In this document: positions 36,230-47,333 of the stretch, one piece after another
How the letters are laid out: each line of letters opens with the position of its first letter
Position numbering within the stretch: the first letter of the stretch is position 1
DNA from: Pedobacter sp. W3I1
GTDB taxonomy: Bacteria; Bacteroidota; Bacteroidia; Sphingobacteriales; Sphingobacteriaceae
Direction of reading: 5' to 3'
DNA length: 64,000 nucleotides
Assembly (NCBI RefSeq): GCF_030816015.1
Contig: NZ_JAUSXN010000001.1
Span: 3,286,001 to 3,350,000, forward strand
Position numbers and translations under genes: made by a program
The notes under the pieces: generated by a model
Told to the model about the DNA's origin: nothing
Database searches by the model: none
What the model saw: only the letters and a program-made list of their open reading frames with translations

Positions 36230-37612
36230 ATGAAAAGAAATATACTTCTCAAGGGTATAATCACCTGTCTTGCAGTTGTTTTTCTGAGCTTTCAACTATC
36301 CGCTCAATCTGTTACCAACTATACATTCACTGGCACCACCGCTACTTTCACGGCGTTATCGGGTGCCAGTGCAACAAGCTGGACAGGATCTACAGATGAT
36401 GGCTTGTCAACGTTGATCCCGATCGGGTTTGACTTCTGGTATATGGGGGCCAGGTACACGGGGATTTCTGCCAGTACCAATGGCTGGATTGCTATGGGCG
36501 GTGTCCCTGCAGATAACATATACACCAATAGTTTGGCTACCGGGGGATCACCACGACCGGTAATCGCGCCGCTTTGGGATGATCTTGATATTGTTGCGAC
36601 CAGCAACGTAACCTATAAAACCAGCGGTGCCGTGGGCAGCCGCGTGTTCAGCCTTCAATACCTCAACGTGAAATGGTATTACCTTGCCTCAGGTGCGGTA
36701 TGCTCCTTCCAGGTAAACCTGTACGAAACAAGTGGTAAGGTAGAGTTTGTTTACCGTTCTGATGCCACCGCTGCTGCTTCTCCATCTGGCTCTATAGGTA
36801 TTACCGCTACCGCAACGGGATCTGGAAATTACCTGTCTGTAAATAACTTAGGTACTAGCGTAAGTGCTACAACCGAGGCCAGCATCACTACTAAGAGAGT
36901 AACCGGAAGAACGTATGCCTTCACTGCTCCCATCCCAGTTGCGCCCTCCACACTTAGTTTCTCGGCAGTTGGAAACACGTCAATGACCTTAAATTGGGCC
37001 GACCTTTCTTCAAACGAAAGGGGTTTTGTAATTTATCGCTCCACAGACGGCATAAACTATACTTTTATTAGTCAGACCGCCGCAGCTGCCACATCTTCAA
37101 TCCAATCAGGCCTTACGGCGGGTAATACCTACTATTGGAAAGTCTACGCCATTACAGAAGGGGGAATGAGTACCGCACTTAGTGGCAGCCAGGCTACGTC
37201 ATGCACAGGGCCTGTAATTTCACAACTCCCGTCCAGTGGTCTCATTTCGTATTATAAGTTAGAAGGAAATTCAAATGATGCTACAGGGAACAATAACGGC
37301 ACTTTCCAGGGTGGCACGCCCACACTATCCGCCGACCGTTTTAACATTGCAGGTAAAGCCTATACTTTTAACGGAATAAGCCATTACATTTCAACAGGGA
37401 ATGTTTATGTAAACCCCGGGCCGCTGAGCACCTCCACCTGGTTCAAAACGACCACGACAACTGGCGGGGCGTTAATCGGTTTTTCCAGCTTGCAAACGGG
37501 TTGGCAACGGAAGCAGGGACCGTTTTATTTACATGACCGGGACAGGCACATTATACCTTGCAGTTGCACCCGGCGCCGTGAAAAAGTACCTCAGTACAAC
37601 TGCCTCCTATAA
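36230..37612 (+). CDS. Giant T9SS adhesin, N-terminal part (ends at a frameshift)
   Basis: The 460-codon frame starts with a signal peptide (SFQLSAQS). It continues with a beta-rich domain (DDGLSTLIPIGFDFWYMGAR), an FN3 domain at about 239-325 (LNWADLSSNERGFVIYRSTD) and the first half of a LamG/concanavalin domain (ISYYKLEGNSNDATGNNNG). It then runs out of frame. The second half of the LamG domain is found in the +1 frame starting before 37533. One extra T in the gggttgg stretch at 37499-37500 explains the break. Without it the gene would be continuous to 46778. Confidence 0.85.
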   Translation: MKRNILLKGIITCLAVVFLSFQLSAQSVTNYTFTGTTATFTALSGASATSWTGSTDDGLSTLIPIGFDFWYMGARYTGISASTNGWIAMGGVPADNIYTNSLATGGSPRPVIAPLWDDLDIVATSNVTYKTSGAVGSRVFSLQYLNVKWYYLASGAVCSFQVNLYETSGKVEFVYRSDATAAASPSGSIGITATATGSGNYLSVNNLGTSVSATTEASITTKRVTGRTYAFTAPIPVAPSTLSFSAVGNTSMTLNWADLSSNERGFVIYRSTDGINYTFISQTAAAATSSIQSGLTAGNTYYWKVYAITEGGMSTALSGSQATSCTGPVISQLPSSGLISYYKLEGNSNDATGNNNGTFQGGTPTLSADRFNIAGKAYTFNGISHYISTGNVYVNPGPLSTSTWFKTTTTTGGALIGFSSLQTGWQRKQGPFYLHDRDRHIIPCSCTRRREKVPQYNCLL

Positions 37613-40600
37613 TGACGGGAACTGGCACATGGTTACCAGCACATTGGGTGCGGGAGGTTTAAAATTATATGTAGACGGAGCGCTCGTGGCAAGCGATGCA
37701 ACGGTGACCAGCGCTGAAACGACTACAGGCTACTGGCGCCTTGGTTATTCGGATCTATCTACCTGGCCAAACGAGCCTAGCAGCTATTTCTTCGAGGGTA
37801 CGCTGGACGATGCGGTCATCTATCACAGAGAGCTTTCTTCAACAGAAGTAGGTGTTTTATATAATTCGCCAGATGGTGCAGGAAGTAATTCACCCGTATG
37901 CGCAGGGACTACACTTAATCTTACGGCTACAACAGTAGCCGGTGCCACTTATTCGTGGACGGGTCCCAATGGTTTTACTTCTGCCTTGCAAAACCCCAAT
38001 TTAACCTTTTCAGCCGCCTACGCAGGCATTTACACTTTACAAGCCACAATAGCTGGCTGTGCTGTAGCATCTGTAGCATATGTGAGGGTTACCGCAACAG
38101 GCAATACAGGGCAGTGGACAGGCAACCTGAGTACAGACTGGGCAACCGCCGGAAACTGGTGCGACGGCGTAGTTCCAGGTTCATCCACAGATGTAATCAT
38201 CACTGCCAGTGCAACGAGAATGCCGAATATCAGTACCAGCGTGAGCACTAAAAACCTGACCATTAACACGGGGGCGAGTGTAACGTTGACCGGCACCGGC
38301 ACACTGAATGTTGCCGGCACGCTAACCAACAACGGAACTTTTACGAACTCGGGCACGGTCAGTTTTAATGGTACCAGTGGACAACAAACCTTCACCGGCA
38401 TAACTTCCTTCTTTAATCTAACGCTGAACAACAGCAATGGCCTGCTTTTACCGGCAGCAATTACCGTGAATAACAACCTGCTGCTTACTGCAGGCACATT
38501 AAATGCGAATAACTTTAACCTAATCCTCAAAGGGAACTGGACAAATAATGTTTCAACTACCGCATTTATAGGGGGAACAGCAACTGTAACGCTAAACAGC
38601 ACAACAGCACAGGTTATTACAGGTACATTCAGCACTACTTTTAACAACCTTGTCATCGCAAATACAGCCAGCACAGTTACCCTAAATACCAACATCAGTA
38701 TAAGTGGTAATCTTTCTGTAAATAGCGGAACATTTGATCTAAGTACTTTTACCGCTAACAGAGCAACTGCGGGTGGCACACTAATGGTCGCCAATAATGC
38801 TACTTTAAAAATCGGGGGCACAAATACTTACCCGGTTAATTTTACCGCGAATACCTTAGTGGTAGCCAGTACCGTAGAGTATTCTGGAACTGCCCAAATT
38901 GTGGCGAACCTATTGTATGGAAATCTTACGCTAAGCAGTTCAGGCGGCGCCGCTGTAAAAACTTTTCCGGCAACAGCACTAACCGTGCTGGGGAACCTGA
39001 GCAGCAATTTAGCGGCCGGTACCTCAGTTACTTTTACTGCCGCAGCAATAATTACCGTCAACGGAAATGTTTCTATTGGCGCATCCACTACATTTAACGG
39101 CAGTAGCTTTTCACATAGTATTGGCGCGAACTGGGTAAACAACGGAACATTCAACGGCAATACCGGCACCATTACTTTTACCGGGCCTGGTAGCACGGTA
39201 AGCGGGTCCGGCACTCAGAATTTTAATAATCTTACGATTGCCGCTTCATTGGTTAGCTTTTCGGCAGGCAGTATCAGCTTAACAGGAAACCTTGCGACTA
39301 CAGGATCAGGATCTTTCAGCCAGCTTTCGGGCGGGACAGTCCTAATGACCGGCACAGGCAAAACCATTAGCGGAACAGAAATCTCACCAGATAACCTGAC
39401 CATCAGTGGCACAGTAAGTACGACTGACGCTTTGATGATTACCGGCAATTTATCAGTAAGCGGAAGCTTCACAACAAGTACCGGCGCAATTACCATGAGT
39501 GGAACTTTAAAGACAATTTCTGGCGCAGGCACCATGAGCTTTGGCATACTTTCAATTGCCGGTAGCATTACCTCGACAGCTAATTTTACGATCTCCTCCA
39601 GCCTTTCGGTCAACGGTAGTTTATCTGCAACAGCCGGTACGGCAACATTTACCGGAACCGCTACATTAAGCGGAACCGCCAATCTTTTCAATACCACCAT
39701 TAACGGTACTTCTTTACAATTATCAGCGAGCTCAACGCTGGGAATCGCAAGCGCCCTGACCATCAATTCGGGTATACTGGATGTTACCTCTTCAGCACCC
39801 AATACGGTAAATTTTAATGGTAGCGGGGCCCAGAACATCAATGCCATCACCTATAACAACCTTAGCCTTTCTAACGGAAACAACAAAACCGCCATTGCGG
39901 CTTTAACGATAAATAACAGCCTCACCATCGGTGCCGGAACCACATTTATACCCGGCGGTTTTACGCATTCCATTTATAGTAACTGGAACAATTTTGGGAC
40001 TTTTACCGCGGGTGTAAGTACGATCCAGTTCCTGGGAAATCAACCCACAAATATTACCGGGGCCACAACTTTTAATATCCTCACCGTAAACAATACCACA
40101 GCGGCTACAAGTGTAATCCTGCAAAGCAATGTAGCTGCGGCTACAGTGAACATGACGCTGGGTACCCTGCTTACCGGATCAAATACACTGACCATTACCG
40201 GCACCAGGACAGGCAATGGAATTATACTTGGTAATATTCAGCGGAACCATGCTTTTACAACAGGAGTGGCCTATGCTTTTGAAGGACCTAATAATCTGGT
40301 CACTTTCACCGGGCCTTCAGGCATCAACAGTGTAACCGTATCCGTTGTTATTGGTCCGCTGGGTGATTTCCCTTTTGGTGGCTCGATAAGCAGATTCTAC
40401 ACCATTACCATTCCATCGGGCACCTATACCAGCGCAACGCTACGCCTGCATTATGAAGACGCAGAACTCAACGGCAGCAGTGAGACCACGATAGGATTGT
40501 GGCGTTACAATGGAACGTCATGGGCTGCTTCTGGTAAAACGGCTAATGACGCGACAGCCAATTACGTAGAACAAAGTCTCTTATCAGATATCACCAATCG

Positions 40601-43600
40601 CTGGACCCTTTCTGACGATGCAAATGTAGTGCAATGGAACGGCAGCGTGAGTACAAACTGGAATACCGCCGCCAACTGGACAACCGTACAAGGCTCTGCA
40701 TCAACCCCACCCTCAGCTACTGATATTGTGAATTTAGGCACCATAGCTTTTATCAATCAGCCAACCATCAGCAGTACAGTAAATGTTAAAAATATAAATT
40801 TTGGAAGTGCACAAGCGGTAACGCTTTCTATGGCCAGCGGAGGCTCACTTACTTCCGGAGATATTTATGGAACCTGGAGCAGTAATGTAACACATGCCAT
40901 TAACGCGGGTAATCAATCTCTCACCGTTAATGGAAACTTATCCTTGAGTGACGGAACAAGCGGCCATGCAATCAATCTGAACATTGGTACAGGAACGGTA
41001 ACCCTGGGCGGCTCCCTAACTCAGTCGGGCAGTGCCAATGTTACTTTCAGCGGGGCAGGAAATTTGGTAATCGCTGTAAACCATAACTATGTGAACGGAT
41101 CCTTTAGCCCTGGTGCAGGAACGGTAACCTACAGTGGTATAACTAACCAGGTAATTGGTGCTGTAAGCTACAATAACCTCAACATCAACAAAAGCGCCGC
41201 TGCTGCAGAAATCGCCAACACCCTCAGCATTGGAGGCAACCTGAGCGTAACTGCAGGGGAGCTGGACATTTTAGCTACGACAACAGTAGTAGGAAATGTA
41301 ACCATTTCGTCGGGGGCAATACTGCACAACAGTAGCATTTTATATATCGGAGGCAATTGGGCGAACAGCGGTACTTATAATGACGCCGGAACAAAAACAG
41401 TTTTTAACGGCGGCGGAACACAAAACATCACAGCATCTACTTTTAATAATCTGGAAATAAATAAACCCGTAGGCACTATCGCTGTCCTTACCGGTGATGT
41501 GATCTTAAAAGGGAACCTTACCGGAACATCGGGTACACTAGACATCAAATCCTTCTTTTTTAACAGGACTGTTATTGGCGGCACGGCTATCATCGCAGAT
41601 GCGGGTACCTTAATTATCGCGGCAGATAATGCACCCAATAAATTTGCCAATTACGCCTTAGGTCCGCTTAGCACTGTAATTTTTAATGGTACTGGCACCC
41701 AGCACCTGCTTTTACCCGGTGTAGTATACGGAAATTTAATTTTCAGGGATACCGGGCTAAAAACCCTCTACACACCGATTACGGTTAATGGTGATCTGAC
41801 TATCGAAACAGGGGCAACTTTTGACGGTGGCTCCAATACCCTTACGCTGAATGGCCACTGGATCAATAGCGGGACTTACATCCCGTCTGCGAGCACAGTC
41901 CTTTTTGCAGGCACCACTAAAAACATATCAGGAAATAATACATTCAACAAGGCCACCGTTACCGGGAGCTATACCATTGTAAATGATGCGACTTTTAACA
42001 CTTTGCTGAGTATTACCAGCACCGGATCTTTAAGTGGTGGCTCAACCCTCCATATTACAATGAATGGCGACCTCATGAACAGCGGTATTTTATACAATTT
42101 AGGCAGTACTACATTCACCGGAAATGTGGTGCAAACGCTAAGCCTGATCAATGCAGTGAACACGGTTGCACTAACGGTAAATTTTAACGGCACCGTATCA
42201 CCGGTTTTAAATTCGACGTCTGCTCCCCAATTTGGATTTTTGAACCTCAATAATACTGGTGGTATAAACCCGAGTGTTGGATGGACCATATTATACGCAC
42301 TTACAGTGGGAAGTGGCGTTTCCTTTACCGGAGGAAACGCTACGCATAATTTATTAGGGGCGCTAACAAACAACGGCACGATAACCAGCAGCGGCACCTT
42401 AAACTTTATTCCAACAGCAGCTGCTACGCTAAACATGGGCAGTATTTTCTCCAGCACAGGTACGGTAGTATTTGGAGGTGCTGGCGCAACGACCCTGGCG
42501 GGCAGTCCCACCTCATTTCGTAATGTCGTAATTTCCAATACCAATGTTGCCGGGATCACCCCTTCCTCACCATGGACCATTACGAATAATTTTACCATAA
42601 ATAGCGGAGCCATCCTAAATGCAGGGAGCTATTCCCATTTAATTGCGGGCAACATCTTAAACAGTGGTACTTTGAATGGAAATACCTCTACCTTTACCAT
42701 GAATGGAGCTGCGGTACAAACTATTTTTAGTATTTCTCCCTTCAACAATTTAACGATCAGCAAAACTGCCGGTTCGGTACAGCTTTTATCGAATGTCGGC
42801 GTAAATGGAACGCTGAACTTTACAGCAGGGAACATTCATACCGGCAGCAATGTACTTACACAATCTGCTTCAGGTAACATTACCGGTGCCGCCCAGAATA
42901 CGGGCTGGATAAATGGCCGGTTGCAGAAAAACATAGCCACCGGAGCACCTACAAAAACCTTTGAGATCGGTGATACAACAAGCTATACACCCGTCTCTCT
43001 GACTTTTGCCAGTGTGACTACTGCAGGTGATCTCATCGTTTCAACCACCTCGGGCGACCATCCTGAAATCAGCGGTTCTACCATCAATCCCAGCAAAAGC
43101 GTGAACCGGTTCTGGACCCTGACAAATAGCGGGGTCGGATTTACCAGCTATAACGTAACTTTTAATTTTGTGGCTGCAGACCTGGATGCAGGTGTAGCGA
43201 CCAATGCCTTTGTTGTTGGTGGATTTAGCGGATTTAGTGCATTTGCGCGTGGCTCCTGGATTTACCCGATGGTTGGTACCACAACATCAACCACGATCCA
43301 GGCAACCGGGCTTACGGCATTTGCGGAATTCCAAATTGGGGAGATGAGCATTTTTATCAAGACCTGGGATGGCGGTGCAGGAACAAGCAACTGGGGTGAT
43401 GCGGCAAACTGGAATGTGGATGGTGTACCTACAGCTACCGACAATGTGGAGCTAACCGGGGCCCATACAATAAATATTAATGTGGTTGCTGCAACGAAAA
43501 ATTTATTACTCAGTAATACCGGACTTGTACTGACTACAAATGCCGGAAACTCTTTAACGGTATCGGGAGACTTCACCCTCAATTCGGGAACATTTAATAC

Positions 43601-46600
43601 CGCGGCGGCCTTCCCAACAGTATCCGGAACAGTTGATGTAAGAAATGGAACCGTAGGGTTTATTGGCAGCACTGCCCAAACAATTCCGGCATATAACTAC
43701 TATAACCTGATCAGCAGCTCGACAGGTAGCCGTACACTCGCAAGTAGTGGTAGCATTGGTATTGCAAATACATTTACCCCTGGCAGCAATGCTTATACCA
43801 TAACCGGTAGCACGGTTAATTTTAATGGTAGCGGACCGCAGACTATCCCGGCGTTTAATTATAACCAGCTTACATTAAGTAATGCAGGGTTAAAGACATT
43901 TAATACCGGTACAACAGGAATCGCCGGCATATTAGCTGTGACAGAAAGTGCTACAACAAATACAGCAGCAAACGTTTCAACAATCAGTTATAACGGCACG
44001 ACAGATCAAACGGTAACCACAATTCCATATTACAACCTTAATGCTGCAAATTCAGGGGGCATAGTTACCCTGCTGGATGCGACAATTAGCAACAACCTTG
44101 GTGTAACATCGGGAACTGTCAGCATTGGCACGAATACAACCATACAAAAAATTACTGTAGCTGGAGCTATCACAATAGCAAGCGGGGCAACACTAAATGT
44201 GGCTGCCATTTCTGACGCGGCGCATCTGTTAACCATAAGTGGTGATGTAACAAACAACGGAATACTAAACCTGAGACCCGATGCAAACAGTTTATGCAAC
44301 ACTACCTTTAATAAAAATGGAGTTCAAACCATAACAGGGCCAGGTACCACAACAAGTTTTAACAGCATCACTACTGACATGGGTACTGTAAATACCAATT
44401 ATCTTGAGGTTACAGCCGCTAATTTCTCTGCCCCAAATGGATTTCTGGTCCTCCGTAACGGTTCATTCAACCTCAATAGTCCACAGGTAAATATCACTCC
44501 TTTTACAGCTGATATTACAACTGGTAATTTTTTAATCCCTGCTACGGCCGGTTTATGGGTAAACGCAGGAACCATTAACTCAGCTGACATCAACTGGACA
44601 GTTGCCGGACTTGTTAAAGTTACAGGTGGTGTACTAAATATGGGTAACACAGCAGATAATGTTGTACTGCCCAAAAGCACAGCATATTTTACTGTTGCGG
44701 CAGGAAATTTTAACCTGGCATCAGCGATAGGTAATCCGGGCGAAGCCTGGACACTTAACGTACAAGGTGGAACAATGACCATAAATACCTTGGGAAGTAC
44801 CGCATCGGGTGTTGCGCCATTTAACATGAACGTACCGGGTGCTACGTTTGGCATGTCTGGCGGTACGATCATCATTCAAAATGCTGGTGGAAGTACCGGG
44901 CAAAACCTGGGTTACAACAACCTAAGCACCACCGGAACCGGCTTCACCGGCGGGACACTGCAAATGGGAAATGCTTCAACAGCCGCGGCACAAACAATGG
45001 AGATCAACTCCACTAACCCTATTTATAATTTAAGTCTTGCCAGCAGTAATGTAACCGTTCCACTGATGTCATCTGATCTTATCGTCAGGAATAATGTGTC
45101 CATTACAGCAGGTACCCTAGACATCAATAGCCAGACCTTAAAAATAGGCGGGAGCATCAGCAACAGCGGAAGTTTTATCGTGAGTGATGGAACAATTGAA
45201 ATGAATGGCTCCGCTGCACAAAACATAGCGGCAGCAGCTTTTACCGGAAACCTGGTCAAAAACTTAACGATTAACAATACTGCAGGTGTAACTTTAGGTG
45301 GTACTTTGGACCTTACGGATATTCTCCTGGTAAGTACAGGTCAGTTTAATTCAGCCGGCTACCTTAAACTGGTTTCAACGGCAACTAAAACTGCTCTGAT
45401 TGATGGAAGCGGTGCAGGTAGTGTATCTGGAAGTGTAACCATGCAACGGTACCTTGCCGCCGGCTTCGGGTACAAATATTTCAGTTCGCCTTTTCAGAAC
45501 GCAACAGTAAACAGCTTTGCGGCTACGGTTGACCTGAATGCCACCTTCCCTAACTTTTATAATTATATAGAGGACAAGGCAAGCAGTGGGTTTACTTCTT
45601 ATACCAATCCTTCAAATGCCCTGGTACCCCTGCAGGGATATGCCGCAGATTTCGGCTCATCAACTTCGTCGAAAACAGTGAACATGGCCGGCACAGTAAG
45701 TAACGGGGCAATAAGCACCACACTATACAATCATAACCAGTTGTACACAAAAGGATTTAACCTGGCCGGCAACCCCTACCCTTCGCCAATTAACTGGGAT
45801 GCTTTAGTTGGCTGGACCAGGACAAACATAGATAATGCGGTATACTTCTTTAATTCTGGAAGCGTGAGCCAGTACACCGGAGGATACAGTACTTATGTAA
45901 ACGGTATATCCAGTGACGGCATAGCCGCTCCGGTTATCGCTTCTATGCAGGGCTTTTTTGTTCATGTAAGCGATGGTACCTATCCTATAACGGCAACACT
46001 GGCTATGAATAATAATGTAAGAGTGAATGATCTTTCGCCCGTTTTTCATAAATCTATCATGGGCACCGCCGGCAGCGTGAATTCAAACCCACGGATGCTG
46101 CTCCGGTTCAGTGCTAATTTTTCTGATCACGCACAATCCTCAGACCCGGTTGTAATCTACACAAACGGGCAGGCCACCCAGGGTTTCGACAGGCAGCTGG
46201 AAGCAGTTAAGCTGATGAACGACAACGGAGATCTTCCCAATTTATACGCAATGGCTGGGGGCGCTTCAAAATTAGTGATCAATGCCTTGGCAGAACTGGA
46301 TACAGCCACCGTTATCCCACTTGGAATAAAAATAGAGAAAGACGGAAATATTACGTTTAACCTTCGGAAACTGGAAAACTGGCCAGCTCATCTTAACCTT
46401 TACCTCACAGATGCAGTAACAGGCACTAATCAGAATTTACAACGGAACCCGGTTTATACCGTAAACCTGAAGAAAGGAACGGTTGAAAACCGGTTCTCTT
46501 TACGCTGTACAACAAAAGATGGGGCCAACACAACAAACGGGGATATTTATACCGTATATGGATCGGCTGGAACAATGTATGTGAAGATAGGATTGCTCAA

Positions 46601-46778
46601 CGAACAGCGGGGGCAGCTGATTATCAGCAATATCGCCGGACAGGTTATTTCGAGAAGACAAATTGAAGGAAACGGGGCATACCTACTTACCGGACTGGCG
46701 CCTGATGTGGTTTACCTGGTCAGTTTTATAACAGCCCACGGTACACATACCAAAAAGATATTAATCAGTGGCAGATGA
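37533..46778 (+). CDS. Giant T9SS adhesin, main part (beta-helix repeats, T9SS sorting domain)
   Basis: The 3,081-codon frame is the continuation of the preceding reading frame. The real gene would be 36230-46778, about 3,515 residues. It opens with the second half of LamG (YNDGNWHMVTSTLGAGGLKL) and then an Ig-like domain (GATYSWTGPNGFTS). Over 2,300 residues of Thr/Asn/Gly-rich beta-helix repeats follow, with recurring units such as LTINSG and NLTLNN. Near the C-terminus a typical KYFSSPFQNATV/GFNLAGNPYPSPINWD region appears, and finally a type-A T9SS sorting domain (LIISNIAGQVISRRQI ... KKILISGR). The ATG at 37533 lies inside LamG and is not a natural start. Confidence 0.88.
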   Translation: MTGTGTLYLAVAPGAVKKYLSTTASYNDGNWHMVTSTLGAGGLKLYVDGALVASDATVTSAETTTGYWRLGYSDLSTWPNEPSSYFFEGTLDDAVIYHRELSSTEVGVLYNSPDGAGSNSPVCAGTTLNLTATTVAGATYSWTGPNGFTSALQNPNLTFSAAYAGIYTLQATIAGCAVASVAYVRVTATGNTGQWTGNLSTDWATAGNWCDGVVPGSSTDVIITASATRMPNISTSVSTKNLTINTGASVTLTGTGTLNVAGTLTNNGTFTNSGTVSFNGTSGQQTFTGITSFFNLTLNNSNGLLLPAAITVNNNLLLTAGTLNANNFNLILKGNWTNNVSTTAFIGGTATVTLNSTTAQVITGTFSTTFNNLVIANTASTVTLNTNISISGNLSVNSGTFDLSTFTANRATAGGTLMVANNATLKIGGTNTYPVNFTANTLVVASTVEYSGTAQIVANLLYGNLTLSSSGGAAVKTFPATALTVLGNLSSNLAAGTSVTFTAAAIITVNGNVSIGASTTFNGSSFSHSIGANWVNNGTFNGNTGTITFTGPGSTVSGSGTQNFNNLTIAASLVSFSAGSISLTGNLATTGSGSFSQLSGGTVLMTGTGKTISGTEISPDNLTISGTVSTTDALMITGNLSVSGSFTTSTGAITMSGTLKTISGAGTMSFGILSIAGSITSTANFTISSSLSVNGSLSATAGTATFTGTATLSGTANLFNTTINGTSLQLSASSTLGIASALTINSGILDVTSSAPNTVNFNGSGAQNINAITYNNLSLSNGNNKTAIAALTINNSLTIGAGTTFIPGGFTHSIYSNWNNFGTFTAGVSTIQFLGNQPTNITGATTFNILTVNNTTAATSVILQSNVAAATVNMTLGTLLTGSNTLTITGTRTGNGIILGNIQRNHAFTTGVAYAFEGPNNLVTFTGPSGINSVTVSVVIGPLGDFPFGGSISRFYTITIPSGTYTSATLRLHYEDAELNGSSETTIGLWRYNGTSWAASGKTANDATANYVEQSLLSDITNRWTLSDDANVVQWNGSVSTNWNTAANWTTVQGSASTPPSATDIVNLGTIAFINQPTISSTVNVKNINFGSAQAVTLSMASGGSLTSGDIYGTWSSNVTHAINAGNQSLTVNGNLSLSDGTSGHAINLNIGTGTVTLGGSLTQSGSANVTFSGAGNLVIAVNHNYVNGSFSPGAGTVTYSGITNQVIGAVSYNNLNINKSAAAAEIANTLSIGGNLSVTAGELDILATTTVVGNVTISSGAILHNSSILYIGGNWANSGTYNDAGTKTVFNGGGTQNITASTFNNLEINKPVGTIAVLTGDVILKGNLTGTSGTLDIKSFFFNRTVIGGTAIIADAGTLIIAADNAPNKFANYALGPLSTVIFNGTGTQHLLLPGVVYGNLIFRDTGLKTLYTPITVNGDLTIETGATFDGGSNTLTLNGHWINSGTYIPSASTVLFAGTTKNISGNNTFNKATVTGSYTIVNDATFNTLLSITSTGSLSGGSTLHITMNGDLMNSGILYNLGSTTFTGNVVQTLSLINAVNTVALTVNFNGTVSPVLNSTSAPQFGFLNLNNTGGINPSVGWTILYALTVGSGVSFTGGNATHNLLGALTNNGTITSSGTLNFIPTAAATLNMGSIFSSTGTVVFGGAGATTLAGSPTSFRNVVISNTNVAGITPSSPWTITNNFTINSGAILNAGSYSHLIAGNILNSGTLNGNTSTFTMNGAAVQTIFSISPFNNLTISKTAGSVQLLSNVGVNGTLNFTAGNIHTGSNVLTQSASGNITGAAQNTGWINGRLQKNIATGAPTKTFEIGDTTSYTPVSLTFASVTTAGDLIVSTTSGDHPEISGSTINPSKSVNRFWTLTNSGVGFTSYNVTFNFVAADLDAGVATNAFVVGGFSGFSAFARGSWIYPMVGTTTSTTIQATGLTAFAEFQIGEMSIFIKTWDGGAGTSNWGDAANWNVDGVPTATDNVELTGAHTININVVAATKNLLLSNTGLVLTTNAGNSLTVSGDFTLNSGTFNTAAAFPTVSGTVDVRNGTVGFIGSTAQTIPAYNYYNLISSSTGSRTLASSGSIGIANTFTPGSNAYTITGSTVNFNGSGPQTIPAFNYNQLTLSNAGLKTFNTGTTGIAGILAVTESATTNTAANVSTISYNGTTDQTVTTIPYYNLNAANSGGIVTLLDATISNNLGVTSGTVSIGTNTTIQKITVAGAITIASGATLNVAAISDAAHLLTISGDVTNNGILNLRPDANSLCNTTFNKNGVQTITGPGTTTSFNSITTDMGTVNTNYLEVTAANFSAPNGFLVLRNGSFNLNSPQVNITPFTADITTGNFLIPATAGLWVNAGTINSADINWTVAGLVKVTGGVLNMGNTADNVVLPKSTAYFTVAAGNFNLASAIGNPGEAWTLNVQGGTMTINTLGSTASGVAPFNMNVPGATFGMSGGTIIIQNAGGSTGQNLGYNNLSTTGTGFTGGTLQMGNASTAAAQTMEINSTNPIYNLSLASSNVTVPLMSSDLIVRNNVSITAGTLDINSQTLKIGGSISNSGSFIVSDGTIEMNGSAAQNIAAAAFTGNLVKNLTINNTAGVTLGGTLDLTDILLVSTGQFNSAGYLKLVSTATKTALIDGSGAGSVSGSVTMQRYLAAGFGYKYFSSPFQNATVNSFAATVDLNATFPNFYNYIEDKASSGFTSYTNPSNALVPLQGYAADFGSSTSSKTVNMAGTVSNGAISTTLYNHNQLYTKGFNLAGNPYPSPINWDALVGWTRTNIDNAVYFFNSGSVSQYTGGYSTYVNGISSDGIAAPVIASMQGFFVHVSDGTYPITATLAMNNNVRVNDLSPVFHKSIMGTAGSVNSNPRMLLRFSANFSDHAQSSDPVVIYTNGQATQGFDRQLEAVKLMNDNGDLPNLYAMAGGASKLVINALAELDTATVIPLGIKIEKDGNITFNLRKLENWPAHLNLYLTDAVTGTNQNLQRNPVYTVNLKKGTVENRFSLRCTTKDGANTTNGDIYTVYGSAGTMYVKIGLLNEQRGQLIISNIAGQVISRRQIEGNGAYLLTGLAPDVVYLVSFITAHGTHTKKILISGR

Positions 46779-46783
46779 TTTAA

Positions 46784-47311
46784 ATGAAGAAGATGAAAAG
46801 ATATATATTTTTACTAGCAATACTATTTAACGGATTTTCGATAAACGCGCAAATAAAAAACAGGGCACTATCAGTGGTTCCAGAGAATCCGCCACGGCCA
46901 GTGGTGGTTTATGTGAATCCGGCACAAGGACTTATTTTCGGTGCCTTTTACCAGGGAAGCTCGGGCGGAACAGTCATCATTTATCCCGATGGCTCCAGGT
47001 CAACCACGGGAAGCGTAATCCAGACGAGTCAGGGTTACTCTTTTTCACCAGCGATTTTTGAGGTAGATGCAGAGCCCGGTACCCTGGTCACAATTGTAAA
47101 CGGGCCCGATGTCACACTCTCAGGGAGCAATGGCGGAAGCATCAGTCTGCATATCGGAAATGCTAACCCCGGCAGCCCTTTTATCGCCACTGCAACTTCT
47201 CCCGGTCGCACACAGATCAGGATTGGCGGCACTTTAACCCTGACCAATCCACTGACCAATCCGCCCGGTAATTATAGCGGCACTTTTTCAGTAACTTTTA
47301 TTCAACCTTAA
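46784..47311 (+). CDS. Second DUF4402 pilin-like protein
   Basis: The 175-residue product has a signal peptide (FNGFSINAQ) and a DUF4402-like sandwich: YVNPAQGLIFGAFYQGSSGG, VIYPDGSRSTTGSV, LVTIVNGPDVTLSGSNGGSI and the closing YSGTFSVTFIQP strand. It starts 5 bp after the adhesin gene and ends 22 bp before the usher, so it is firmly in the operon. It may be a tip, anchor or minor subunit. Confidence 0.75.
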   Translation: MKKMKRYIFLLAILFNGFSINAQIKNRALSVVPENPPRPVVVYVNPAQGLIFGAFYQGSSGGTVIIYPDGSRSTTGSVIQTSQGYSFSPAIFEVDAEPGTLVTIVNGPDVTLSGSNGGSISLHIGNANPGSPFIATATSPGRTQIRIGGTLTLTNPLTNPPGNYSGTFSVTFIQP

Positions 47312-47333
47312 TCCGGAACGGGCCAGACCAACG

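Noticed and set aside
38030..39850. Long minus-strand open frames (263, 128 and 211 codons) and many others antisense to the giant adhesin
   Set aside because: They lie antisense to a repetitive Thr/Ala/Asn-rich gene whose codon bias keeps the complement open. Their translations are Val/Leu/Pro-rich without domains or signals.
37533..46778. Treating ATG 37533 as the start of an independent 3,081-residue gene
   Set aside because: It lies inside a LamG domain, has no signal peptide, and the frame is open and homologous upstream. A frameshift is the better explanation.
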